A stretch of 64,000 bases of DNA from assembly GCF_918797505.1 (NCBI RefSeq), contig NC_092794.1, forward strand, positions 29,022,218 through 29,086,217. Direction: 5' to 3'. A program made the translations under genes and the position numbers. The notes beneath the pieces were generated by a model. It was given only the letters and a program-made list of their open reading frames with translations. It did no database searches and had not been told where the DNA came from. Below are positions 44,160-54,520 of this stretch, piece after piece. Origin of the DNA: Bemisia tabaci. Its lineage: Eukaryota; Arthropoda; Insecta; Hemiptera; Aleyrodidae. Positions within the stretch are counted from its first letter, which is position 1, and each line of letters opens with the position of its first letter.

Positions 44160-44774
44160 TGGGCCTGTTGCAAACTTTTGCTAGAGCAAAAATAAGAGTG
44201 GTTTCTTATAGATAATGCCTCAAAAATCACGATGAGCGCATCGGCAAAGTCTGAAATGCACTCATAACTTCACAATCTGCGTAAGAAATGTGCGTTTTTT
44301 TGAGCTTCCCGCTTCAAAAACGATACTACGGCACAGGTGAACATTTTGTTAGAGGAGTCGTTCCATCGTCGGCAATACTCATCATGGCCGACGACAATCC
44401 GCCAAAATACCTCTGATGGGACGAGATAACACCTGAACAGGATTAGACCAGATAACAATCGGCGTGTTTACGTTCATATTTTCCTCACCCGCCTTAATTG
44501 ACCTTGAACGCTCCTCGAATTACGCGCGGAACTGCGCAAGCGTCGGCCATGATGAATATTGCCGACGATGGAGCGACTCTTCTAACAAGATGTTCACCTA
44601 TGCCGTAGTATCGTTTTTGAAGCGGGAATCTCAAAAAAACGCAAATTTCTTACGCAGATTGTGAAGTTATGAGTGCATTTCAGACTTTGCCGATGCGCTC
44701 ATCGTGATTTTTGAGGCATTATCTATCAGAAACAACTCTTATTTTTGCTCTAGCAAAAGTTTGCAACAGGCCCA
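44160..44774. mobile_element. Foldback MITE (615 bp), TGGGCCTGTTGC tips
   Basis: Bases 44160-44395 are repeated inverted at 44542-44774. The tips read TGGGCCTGTTGCAAACTTTT and continue through GCTAGAGCAAAAATAAGAG. The central ~145 bases are unique. Arms differ at a small number of positions. No target duplication is obvious and nothing is encoded. Confidence 0.88.
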
Positions 44775-45200
44775 TTTGTCGAATCGTATAACTGGCATGA
44801 AGTAAGCATTTAAAATTGAATGGAGTCTTTTGATTCATATAAGATAATGAATGCTACCTCTCAGTTACCTGGTAGTTCAAGAATTCCTAGTAATTTTGTT
44901 GTCCACTGTCGGACTAAAAACACCACCCCCAAACTCTTCATCAGAGCATGTTCTGCAGTTGGTACCTAGGCGCAAACTTTTTGATCATAAACGCTACCGA
45001 TTGGTCTAATCTTTTTTGGCTTTGATTCACCCGATTACATTTATTCCATTAGGAACTAGGTAGGCATATGCGAACCATACATAGACCCAACGCTCAATTA
45101 ATTTCAAAGTGCACTGTTTCACTGGAGTAATTATGCTAGAAACTCACCAGGTGAAGATGGATAACTTCTGTGACACAACAACCAACAACACCACAATATT
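44775..45200. other. Spacer
   Basis: I see no gene or repeat end here. Confidence 0.35.
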
Positions 45201-45202
45201 TT

Positions 45203-45660
45203 CACATCAAGAGTGGCGGTAGCCACCCCCGGTCGAGGAAAATGACGACCTACTAAAGTCCCTATAGCAAAGGGGTGGCCGACACTCTTTTTTTTTTTTT
45301 TTTTTTTTTTCCTTTTTCTGGTGGGTTGCCCCATGCACTGCGACCTCTCGATCTATTGTGCCCAGTCGTTGGTTCCTGGTTAGTCCCAGAAGCCCTCCCC
45401 TTCAACAAGTTGGAGGAGAGTGCCCGCAACTAACTCAGGTGCTAGACAGTCATCCCAGGAGTTATCTCCTCGGATGTCCTGTCTTTTCTTTTCCAGAGCT
45501 TCACAGTCGAAGATGATATGCTCTGCAGTGGCCGACACTCTTAGTCACACCTAACTCCCTTAATCTGAAAATTGTTCAGAGCAAACGGCGGCACGGCTCC
45601 AACGATTCCAATGATTCCAACGATCGTGGTGTCTTTGGACACAGCTAAGTTAGCCGGATG
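45203..45660 (+). repeat. GTGGCGGTAGCCACC repeat family, copy 1 (interrupted)
   Basis: Starts with the palindromic GTGGCGGTAGCCACC, then AAAATGACGACC, GGGGTGGC, CACACCTAACTCCCTTA, CTGAAAATTGTT, CGGCGGCAC, and AACGATCGTGGTGTCTTTGG. The same blocks in the same order occur inverted at 47480-47280, and the first ones at 54396-54510. A truncated LINE is inserted at 45290. Class unknown. Confidence 0.65.
45290..45527 (-). mobile_element. 5'-truncated LINE 3' end with poly(A) and 15 bp duplication
   Basis: The minus strand reads the last ~48 codons of a LINE ORF2 (TAEHIIFDCEALEKKRQD…LLQLVEGEGFWD, stop), a short 3' UTR and a poly(A) tail (poly-T at about 45290-45310). GTGGCCGACACTCTT flanks it at 45275-45289 and 45528-45542. 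The TAEHI…C pattern is common at LINE ORF2 C-termini; the clade is not certain. Confidence 0.85.
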
Positions 45661-47279
45661 TCATTTAAGGGTTTATTATCTAACAGTCGGTAGCTGCACC
45701 ACCAGTGTAAGTCCATAACATAACCTAACTATTTGATGTGTTTACATCAAGTTTTCATGTGTTAAAATGGAGAAGGAATGGGCGCTACGTACTTACGATT
45801 GGTACGATTGGCCCAGCAATTTATGCAGCAATATAAATTCTTGATTTTATAGTAATCATCAAGCTGAGAAAATAGAACGAGTACATACCTTTCATGAAAG
45901 ACTTTCTTACACATTGACTGGCCACATGGTGTTTCTAACAACTTCTGACACAAAATCAAAGAGACTCGAAGAAAACCAAATTTAAGCTAATACTCATCGT
46001 CAAAGATCTCTGATTTAGGGACAAAAAGTTGACTTAGTGATTGAATTATACCTTGCATCCCCGCATATCTCCATGATGTAAACAAGCAACGGTAAGAGGC
46101 GAAGCTTTCCAAGATTAGTCATGAAGAACACAAGATCTTAATGTCAATAACATACACTTAGGGAAAGCACAAGCACTCAGGTGGGAAGGACTCCGGTCTG
46201 GTACACTATACTACGCCCGCGCACTTTGAAGAGCACGTAGGTTGAAAGCAAAATTTAAAGCGAATAAATTTTGGTCAGAGCATAATGACCGTGTCGCAAG
46301 TAGTGTGATGGGCGAAGGCTCATATTACAGTAATTTTTAGATCTTTTCTTGAGACTGATAGGGTCCACTGAAAACAACTACATCTCTTCAAGTTATGGAA
46401 ACTAGCATTTGTGACTTGAGGAAAACAATAATGTAATTAAAAACTGAGAGTAATGAGCTCTCCCTTCGATCCATCGGTGTGCATGGTAGGGAAATATTTG
46501 GATGCTGTTAGTCACGAGAATGCAAACTGTGGTGTAAATCCTGCTTCCTTTTGATAGTTTGGCACAACTTTGGTGTCCTTTTATCGACGTAATTTACCTA
46601 AATTTTGGAATCCGAATTACATTCATTGATGCTTGGGCCAGACCATTTACGTATATGGGTCAGACATGTACACCCGACACCGACTGATAACCTCACTTGA
46701 CACTTCTGAAGAATGACATCACTTGAACACTTGAAACTAATGAAATAGTGTATCGGGCTCTGGCAGAAGACGTGCGACGTAATAATATAAGTGTGTAAAA
46801 ATATTAGTTAGCTTCTACAGAGAATTGAACTCTTATATTATATTAAATCATAAATCTGTTCTCAAGTAGTTAGAGTGGGAAGTTGGTATTGGTAACTAGG
46901 GAAATTTCGTTCCCGAGACTGGCTGAACTGAACGGAATCGACCAATGGCATTGAACCACTATACCGGATTTTTCTAGAATTCAAAACATTGTAGCTAAAA
47001 TTTTGAAAGTTATTTGCCGATGCTGAATTATCCGAGCATTGAAACCCTACTAAATGTGGTAGAAATGAAATCCTCATATCTTCAAGCGGGTTCCTTTGTA
47101 GGTTTCATTAGAATCTGTGGCCGCGTAAGCAAGAAATCTGTTGTGAAAGGTGATCATGTCGGTTTCCCGCTACTGAACGGCCCATGTTACAAAAAATATT
47201 TGTCATTTTGGGCCTTTAAGTGCTTATAACTTTTTGAAAACTCAATGGATCTTGATGAAACTTTCCCAATTTGTAGGCC
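45661..47279. other. Anonymous spacer
   Basis: No recognisable gene or complete repeat. Open frames are short and without domain character. Confidence 0.3.
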
Positions 47280-47480
47280 CAATTTAGGTGCGTCAGTAGA
47301 CACCAAGATCGATGGAATTTGTGCCGTCGTTTGGGCTGCAGTCGAGTTCGAGTCGAATCAATTTCCAGAATAAGGGAGTTACGTGTGTCTATGGTTGGCT
47401 GCCACCTTTTTCGTTTGGAGGCTATCCAGTGTTGTCGAGTTTAGACTTTGTCCGGAGGTGGCTACCGCCACCCATGATAG
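47280..47480 (-). repeat. GTGGCGGTAGCCACC repeat family, copy 2
   Basis: The minus-strand complement begins GGGTGGCGGTAGCCACC and proceeds through GGTGGCAGCC, CACACGTAACTCCCTTATT, CTGGAAATTG, ACGACGGCAC and CGATCTTGGTGTCTACTG, parallel to 45203-45660. It lacks the LINE insertion. It may extend further left than marked. Confidence 0.6.
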
Positions 47481-47851
47481 TGGTGATAGGATAACGGCAA
47501 TAACCATCATCCGCTGCCAAGACAGCCATCTGTAGCCGGCAACAGAATAATCAGTATCTGCGATTGGAAATACGCGTGTTCACGAGGAGCAATTAAATAA
47601 GTATTTTTTTTTTCGAAAATCATCATAAGCGCCAGTGAATCTATCTTGAAATTTTTTTTTCTAAAAAATGTTTTCTTCAATTTTTTTCTCAATAGGTAAT
47701 TCTTACTTTTCCATAATTTGATTTGATTTTTGAGTGAGAATGAATAGGGGAGTGAGATTCAGCGCATAGGTGCTGAGATGTGTCGCATGAGTGCGCAAAG
47801 CACTCCGCACTGGAGCTTCAGTAGGGCCCTAAATGTAAGTCACGCACACCT

Positions 47852-47872
47852 CTCTCTCTCTCTCTCTCTCGC
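47852..47872. repeat. (CT)n microsatellite
   Basis: About ten CT units, preceded by ACAC and followed by GCACTAGCGC. Confidence 0.85.
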
Positions 47873-47929
47873 ACTAGCGCTATATACTGTCTCTTCTCCC
47901 CTTTAGACCTACTACTCCCAGAATAAAAA

Positions 47930-48670
47930 TGAAAAATTAAAGAGAAAAAAATAAATAAAATAACAGAGTAGTGGAAATAATTGAATAGTAGAAATAATAG
48001 AATAACAGAGACAATAGAAGAGAAATAAAATAAAGTAAATCAGATTTATGATAAAATAAAGTCAAAGACTAAACTGAAGTAAAAAATTAGAGGGAGCGAG
48101 TAGATGAAGTAAAAAAAATGAGGTTAAGAAAAAGGGACAAAACTAAATGAGGTTAAAGAATAGAATGAATTCAAAGAGTAAAATGAAGTCAAAAAAATTA
48201 TGATGAAGTATTAAAATAAATTACAGTAAAACATACAATAAAGTAAAAGAATAAGGAGTAAATAATTATAGAAAAAAAATGAAGTGCTTGAAAAAATAAA
48301 ATACAGCGAAGAAAAAAATAGAGTCAGCAAGGAAATAAAACAAAAAAAAAGATGAAATAAAGTTAAAAAATATAGTAAAGTAAAAAGTAAAATAAATTCA
48401 CGGACAAATCCAGGCAGATTGAAAATATCCTGGTTGCCCATTCAAATCGACGTTGAATACCGGTTTTGTGTCACCGAAGAGCATCGTTCGGTGTAGCTCA
48501 ATAGTGTTAGGTAGGTCCCGGGTTCAACCCCCAAGGTAGGTACAAAATTTCTAACCTTCAATATCGATGAAACTACATTTCAGTGGTATCATTATTTTTA
48601 TTTTTCATGGTTTCAAAAATTATTTCCGCAATTAACCCTTTTCCACCATCCTCTAGCTGCAAACCCCTAA
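47930..48670 (+). repeat. Dispersed purine/AT-rich repeat with tRNA-like core, copy 2
   Basis: Homologous over its length to 40805-41560: AAAGAGAAAAAAATAAATAA, ACAGAGACAATAGAAGAG, GACTAAACTGAAGTAAA, CGGACAAATCCAGGCAGAT, tRNA-like core at 48490-48540 (TGTAGCTCAA, then GGTTCAACCCC), the CCACCATCC block and CAAACCCCTAAA. A stretch of about 20 bases between the boxes is missing relative to copy 1. Confidence 0.75.
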
Positions 48671-49034
48671 ACTCAATAAGAACACACATATTTTAAAAAC
48701 CTTTTTAATTTACTGCCGACAGCATTTTAAAAATATTTGCAAAATATTTTTTGATTATTTGTTAAATATACAAATGTTCCCTCCTGGATATTTCCTGGAT
48801 ATTGTCCGATTTTGATTTTGATATTTTTAAAATATTTTTTCGATGTTTTAAAATGATTGTAAAATTAATTTAAAAATAATGAATGTTCTGAAAATATTAC
48901 ACACATATTGCACCTACAGTGCGCGCACTCTAGGTGACGTATATGGTACTAATGTTCTTTCGAATGTGCACATGCGTGATTATCAGGTGGTGGATCATAG
49001 ACTTGTAACTTACCTTAAAATCCGCGCCGTCCTA
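48671..49034. repeat. ATATTTT word-repeat tract
   Basis: Degenerate AAATATTTTTAAAATATT words (48690-48900) like those at 39930-40250, 42240-42480 and 50290-50560, then ordinary sequence leading into a tRNA-like segment. Confidence 0.5.
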
Positions 49035-49110
49035 GTCGGGATTAGAACCCACGCCTCGGGATGGAGTTGCAATCTGAATTCCAGTATCTTACCACTAGAC
49101 CAGCCAGGCT
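49035..49110 (-). other. tRNA-derived SINE head
   Basis: On the minus strand GCCTGGCTGGTCTAGTGG (acceptor plus A box) is followed about 50 bases later by GGTTCTAATCCC (B box). The spacing is enlarged like a long variable arm, but the stems do not close properly. It resembles tRNA-derived SINE heads; the body and tail are unclear. Confidence 0.6.
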
Positions 49111-50280
49111 TGATATAGATGGGCCCCTAAATTCAATCTCTTTACTATCGCAAGCCTCCGAGTCCGTTATATGTTTGTTTATTGACGGACACTTATAATA
49201 TTTTACCAGAATTTATTATGTATTATTTTTTATTTCATCATGTAATTTATGTTTCAAATTCTTTATTAATTGTACTCAAGATATTCATATTCATGTAGGT
49301 ATTTTAAATTTTCATTTTTTTTTCTTTCTCTTATTATTTTGACTCTCTCATTTTTTTTAAAACCAAATTATTGCTTTTTATAATTGCGTCTTTTTCCAGT
49401 TTTAATTATTTGGGCCTTTTTCTAGTTTGAATTTATGTTGATGCATTTATGTTATTTATTTATCATTATTAATTTTTTTTTGTCTCTTCCTTTTTTTCCC
49501 CTTTCTTTTTTCTATTTTTATAAGTTCAATTTAATTTTATGTCTGATCCGGCAGATTAATTGGGCATCCCAATTTGCCGGGTAGATTAATATTGTTCTTT
49601 ATTTTATGTTTTACTTTTTGAATAAAATATCTCATCTTATCTTATCTTATCAGAAAAGAAAGTATGTACCAAAAACAGCTCCTAGAGCGCGCGCACTCGG
49701 TTGTATTTTGCTATTGCGAAAATCGCAAAATGAGATTGCTAACTTAACAATAATTTCGCAAATTCAGTAGTTTTAACCAATTTGCTGATTCGGCAAAATT
49801 AAATTGTACAAATAGCTTTTTTAATTGTTATAATCGCAAAAATGTCGCTGCATTCGCAATATATCTCGTGAAAACAGCAATTCATGAGGTCATGAAAATC
49901 GCAAGATTGAGATTGCTAAAATAGCGATTGATTTTAGTAAGTTTTGCAAAATAATTATTAAATAGAGCAAAACCATATGCTAATTTGGCAAACATTTTGC
50001 AAATCTAGCCCAAGTTTTTAGCCATAATAGCATAAACTAGTAATGTTAATTTCGCAAAATTATAGGTTGCTATTTTCGCACGATAAAGTTACTATTTTTG
50101 CAAATTGTTTTGTCGTTCTCGCCACGAGGGTGGGCGTTTTAGCAAAAAAAGTGAATTGTAGAAATCGCAAACCATTTTTTGCCATTTTAGCAAATATTTT
50201 TTTTTTTTCCGTGTATGTACCCGCGCGACCTTTTCTTATATTCAGTTATAAATGTACATAGCTGTTGGTGCGCATGAAAC
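49111..50280. other. T-rich tract and GCAAAAT word-repeat tract
   Basis: 49180-49640 is T-rich low complexity ending in CTTATCTTATCTTATC (about 49636). 49715-50200 is filled with TTCGCAAAATT / TTTTGCTA words in both orientations, similar in style to the other word-repeat elements. No coding sequence. Confidence 0.45.
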
Positions 50281-51740
50281 AAAGCGGGCCTGCTGAAGAA
50301 TTTCTAAAATATATTTAAAATAAATTATTTTAAATACTTTATTAATACTTTTAAAATTATATTTTCTAGTATTTTTACAACTAAAAATGTAAATATTTAG
50401 TTATTGCTTTAAAATTATTTTTCAAAAAAATTTTCATTTAAATATTGCAAAAATATTTTAAAAAAATTAATTTTAATATTTTAAAAATTTGATTTAAAAT
50501 ATATTGTAAAAATATTTTTAAAGAATTTTCGTGGAATTATTTTCTTAGAAATATTTTGTTCTAACTGGGCTAAATTTTCTATGGCCGGCGATTGGGAATT
50601 CCTAAAGCCAGCCTTAGGAATTCTTAATCGCCGGCTTTAGAAAATTCCTATCACCAAAAGGCCATGTTTCAATTTACCAAAGGATTTTTCCTGTGGCCGG
50701 GCTATAGGTAATTTGTATGGCTCATTTTTATCAAGGAAGGGCTCAATTCTCATTCAAGATGGCGGAGGAAGACCTCAGACTTTTCGAAAAGTTTAGATTA
50801 TAATACCATTATGAATGCAGTTCTGAAACATTGAGCAAAAGAAATATGAATGACATTCCAAACACTAAACTCGCATGAAGATAGTGTAATTTTCCCAAAT
50901 TTAACCACCGCAAAAAAGATGAGGGCGCATTTTATCATCCGATCGCCTCTAGGTTTTTATGTTTTGTTCGCCGTTCGTGCCAAGAATTCGTCTGCATTGC
51001 TTAAAGTTATGTGTGCTTTGACTACTCGATTATGAATGCAACCTAAATACTTTTAGGTATGTTAATTAAGTTAAGGGTGTAGGCACAAAAAGAAAAATTT
51101 GCGTGCGACAAAAAATTAAATAGAAAAGAGCAGATTATTTTTACGCCACTATTAAGATTCAAATGTATGAGATCTTTTGGAGACAGTATAGTTGAACCTA
51201 CATACCTATTAATGGGAAATTTTCAAAACCGCTCTCCCACAAGTAACTGTCCCAACAAGTACGAAAATGAAAAGGCCGTAACTACTCAGTTTTGTGACGT
51301 CAAGCTAGTAGATATTTACCGAAAACAACAAGCATCTCCGGGTCATCGGTGCATCGATGAGTGCAGTTGCTGCGTGGACCAATCATAGTGGCCCTCGATC
51401 GGCCGAAGTTGCGCGAAGCGGCCCTCGATCCGCCGAAGTTGCGCGAGCGGCCCTTTTGAATCTGAGTGGAGTAACGATTTTCTGGTAATACGCTTTCATT
51501 TCCTCGATCAGACAATGTCACGTATGGGTTAGTTAGTTTTCATAAATGAAATTTCATCCTCTTTCGAAAAGGTTCTTATGAATTTTTGCATCAAATCAAC
51601 CCCCGAGGAGATATCGGTACGAAAGAAACACGCGACAGGCGTTCTCCCATAATAACACATGTTAAACCGCGGCCGAGTTTCATCTACTAATGTGACGTCA
51701 CAGAAACGTAGTTACGGCCTCTCCATTCTCGTAGGCACGG
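50281..51740. other. Word repeats, CCGGC palindromes and anonymous DNA
   Basis: 50290-50560 is an AAATATTTTAAAAAT tract. 50580-50700 carries GGCCGGCGATTGGGAATTCC-like palindromes related to 37501-37700. 51360-51450 holds two near-copies of CGGCCCTCGATC(G/C)GCCGAAG about 37 bp apart. No gene recognised. Confidence 0.4.
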
Positions 51741-51746
51741 TAAAGG

Positions 51747-52190
51747 TTGAGCCCAGTTTGGAGTTACGGTTGCACAGCCAAGTCAAATTTAGATAAGATA
51801 GAAATCATGTAAATGAAAATTTGAAAAAGTATATAGGTAAGGCTAGATGGTTCAAGAGAGACGCAAATATTCGCGCTGATCTCAGCATTGACTTTGTAAA
51901 AGAGCTTTTGACAAAAATGTACAAAGCATGAGGTGCCGCCGCATAGGCACCCCTACCCTGAAGCGCTTGCGCTCTTGGACGGGGACCGATGCATTCGTAG
52001 ACTTTAAACGTCGAAAGTTGAGCTTTGAGAGAGCCCATGAGCTTTGAGTTCAGGAGTTCTTCTTCTAATTAGGTACAACAAGCGTGCCTCCTCTTACTTC
52101 TTGGATATGATTATGATCAGGAGGATCCTTACTTTCCAGCCTGCTAGGGTCCTCTTCAATAAGTAATACCTGAGACAAAAAGACACCATC
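51747..52190 (+). pseudogene. Jockey LINE 3' remnant
   Basis: Nucleotide similarity to 31200-31620 of the full-length LINE: CCAGTTTGGAGTTACGGTTG, GCAGCCAAGTCAAATTTAGA, ATATTCGCGCTGATCTCA, GAAGCGCTTGCGCTCTTGGA and a matching 3' UTR ending GAGACAAAAAGAC. It contains many deletions and stops. It shows that the jockey family was active long before the intact copy arrived. Confidence 0.85.
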
Positions 52191-52363
52191 GATACTGAGT
52201 TGATCTGTTTTATTTTTACCTCCTTAATTACTATTGAGAAGTATAATTTAAGTTGGATTTTTTTCTTCTTTTTTTTTAATTTTTATGATTAGTCGATCAA
52301 AAAACAAAATCGTGAACCGACCGACACCGATTCGATCGGCAAAATCTCATCGATGCACGAGTT
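52191..52363. other. Spacer
   Basis: Short AT-rich stretch with nothing recognised. Confidence 0.3.
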
Positions 52364-52719
52364 TGTAACAAGGTGGAGAAATGGTGCTGGATCCACACCA
52401 TTTTGCGGGGTAAACAAAGCCAAGAAGTTCCAAAAATTATAATTAGAGTCAAAACCAAATTTTTTGAACTCTAATGCGTACCAGTGCGAAACTGAGGGGG
52501 GGGGGATGTATGCAGCTTAGGCAGTTTGCATTGGAAAATGCCAACCGTTTTCCAATTCAAACTGCCTGAGCTGAACACTTTCCCCCCTCAGTTTCGTACT
52601 GGTACGCAGTAGAGTTCAAAAAATTTAATTTTAACTCTAATTACAATTTTTGGAACTTTTTGGCTTTGTTTTCCCCGCAAAATGGTGTGGACCCAGCACC
52701 ATTTCTCAACCTTGTTACA
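52364..52719. mobile_element. Palindromic MITE (356 bp), TGTAACAAGGT tips
   Basis: The whole element is nearly one inverted repeat centred at about 52542. TGTAACAAGGTGGAGAAATG (52364) pairs with the complement ending at 52719, and the block around GCGTACCAGTGCGAAACTGAG pairs with CTCAGTTTCGTACTGGTACGC. A poly-G run (about 52497-52506) faces a C run on the other side. No target duplication was identified. Confidence 0.85.
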
Positions 52720-53092
52720 TACAGTTCGGGCCACTACTTAGTGTTTTTTTTTCGCGAGTTTGTCGATCAACTTACGGGTTTATTCATCGATTCACGTATT
52801 TTTCGATCGGTTCATGTCGATCAAATCCACACCCTCTCGAAACGCAACCGTATAATCATTTCTTCCCTTGCCCCTCCCGTGCGTCGCGTCTCGACACCAC
52901 GCAACGTGTCAGAAACGCGCACCGAGATGATGTCAGCGGCCCTTGCTCGTTTCAAATAAGCCGATCCAACCGAAATTGCCGCTAATTAGAGGTCTGAGCC
53001 CGCCGAGAGAGACTGCTGTCATGCCGGGTGCAGCTCAAAGTAACGGCGGTTTCAAGATCAATTCTGCTAATTTTCCTCGACTTGAGCCACAT
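52720..53092. other. Spacer
   Basis: Moderately GC-rich, with no recognised gene; open frames have no domain character. Confidence 0.3.
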
Positions 53093-53093
53093 A

Positions 53094-53880
53094 CAGGGTA
53101 ACTCATTGTGAAGTTGTTTAATCAAAAATTTTACCATCCAACGTAACCTAAAATTTTACAAGTGCGCTCATATTTTTTACCGAAATTGTGTTTGTTTGCT
53201 TCTATTTGATTATGGATTACAATTTTTGGTCCACTTTTACCAATTTTGAAGATCAACAATTCAGGTATCGATGCGTGTAGCATTTATGGGTTTTCGATTT
53301 TGCTGTAATGATAATAATGATCATACCGTATTCCTAGGAAGTCCTTCTGCCGATTTTGGTGCATTAGCATTGAAGTACAGGGTTTTTACCCGGTTTTTAA
53401 CCGCTCCGCAACGAAAAATGAGGGGGCAGCGGAGGTGTTTTGGATGTTTTTGTATATTATGGGGGCGGCAGTCCCTGTATTTCAATGCTCCGACTGATCG
53501 CAACGTTTCGAGGGTCCTCGTCAAGTTGGACAGTAGTTTCGGGCATCATTTCTGGCGAATTTCCCGGTTCTTACCAGCTCCGCAAGGAAAAATGAGGGGG
53601 GCAGCGGGGGTGTTTTGGATGTTTCCGTACTTGAAGGGACTTGGAGTATTCGAGGACTCTTTGAAAAGAGAAACAGTATGTCCAAGAGCCGCCGAAGCTA
53701 CTCTAAAAAATGAAGGTACGGACCCCCTAAATAACATTTGGGCCCCCCTAACTTTTGATAGGGGGGTCCGATCGACTTCCGGTTTGAGCCAAAAAATTTC
53801 TTTTTTCATGCTCTTTCTAACGATACATCACATGATGGGGGTTGCCATTTAAAATTTTTGAGTTGCCCCCCTCCCTACCT
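53094..53880 (+). mobile_element. Probable truncated CAGGGTA-type element with direct repeat
   Basis: TA plus CAGGGTAACTCATTGTG at 53092 resembles the left tip of the CAGGGTG family. Inside, AAAAATGAGGGGGCAGCGG…GTGTTTTGGATGTTT occurs twice (about 53414 and 53589, ~175 bp apart). A GGCCCCCCTAACTTTTGATAGGGGGG segment follows (about 53740), like the C/G blocks of the 5264 element. No right tip was found. Confidence 0.45.
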
Positions 53881-53964
53881 CCTCCTGATCCGATATCATC
53901 GCCACTTTCGGTACTGCCGCCAGTTTCAATAAGAGACGATTTCGATTGTGCTCCGGCAAGAATT

Positions 53965-54396
53965 CGTTTGAACACCCCTAGAGATAGCAAGCGAAATGGG
54001 TAAGTATAACATCGACGTGATGGGCTTACAGGAAATCAGATGGCAAGGTGAAGGCAAGTTCGACAAGCCCGAAGTCAGCATGATATATAGCAGAACAATC
54101 GAAAATGGTCAATTTGGAACAGGTTTTATGCTATCGAGAAAAGCAAGGAAATGCCTGCTTGGGTGTGAGAATCAACGAAAGAATCTGCAAAATCAGAATG
54201 AAGGGGAAATTTAGAAACATGACAGTGATATCAGTGCATGCTCCAACGAAAGAGAAGGATGAAGTAGAAAAGGAAAGCTTCTACGACACACTAGAAGAAG
54301 TGTGCACCAGAGTAAGTCACCATGACTTCTTATTGGTAATGGGCGACTTCAACGCCAAAATTGGCAAAATGGAGGATCAGAAGCAAGTAGCAGGAC
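53965..54396 (+). pseudogene. RTE-type LINE endonuclease fragment
   Basis: The plus strand encodes part of an AP-type endonuclease: KYNIDVMGLQEIRWQGEGK, then after a frameshift near 54135-54150 CLGVRINERICKIRMKGKFR, TVISVHAPTKEKDE and FLLVMGDFNAKIG. LQEIRW and GDFNAKIG are catalytic-site motifs of RTE-like LINE ORF2 proteins. The N-terminus and everything after the GDFNAK region are missing; a GTGGCGGTAGCCACC repeat starts where similarity ends. Confidence 0.85.
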
Positions 54397-54520
54397 ATTC
54401 TAGGTGGCGGTAGCCACCCCGGCCCAATCCTAAAAAACTCCCTCTAAAAAATGACGACCCAAAAAAAAAAAAAAAAAAAAAAAAAAGACGGGTGGCTGCT
54501 GCCTAACTAGTTTTACACGA
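54397..54520 (+). repeat. GTGGCGGTAGCCACC repeat family, copy 3, with A run
   Basis: GTGGCGGTAGCCACCCCGGCC, AAAATGACGACCC, a ~26-base A run (about 54461-54486), GGGTGGCTGCTGCCTAACTAG. The order matches the head of copies 1 and 2. It abuts and probably truncates the RTE endonuclease fragment. Confidence 0.6.

Noticed and set aside
49035..49110. Functional tRNA gene on the minus strand
   Set aside because: Stems do not close and box spacing is too large; it looks SINE-derived.
53271..53852. 193-codon plus-strand open frame as a gene
   Set aside because: It runs through a direct repeat and poly-C/G segments of a probable MITE, and the product has no domain character.
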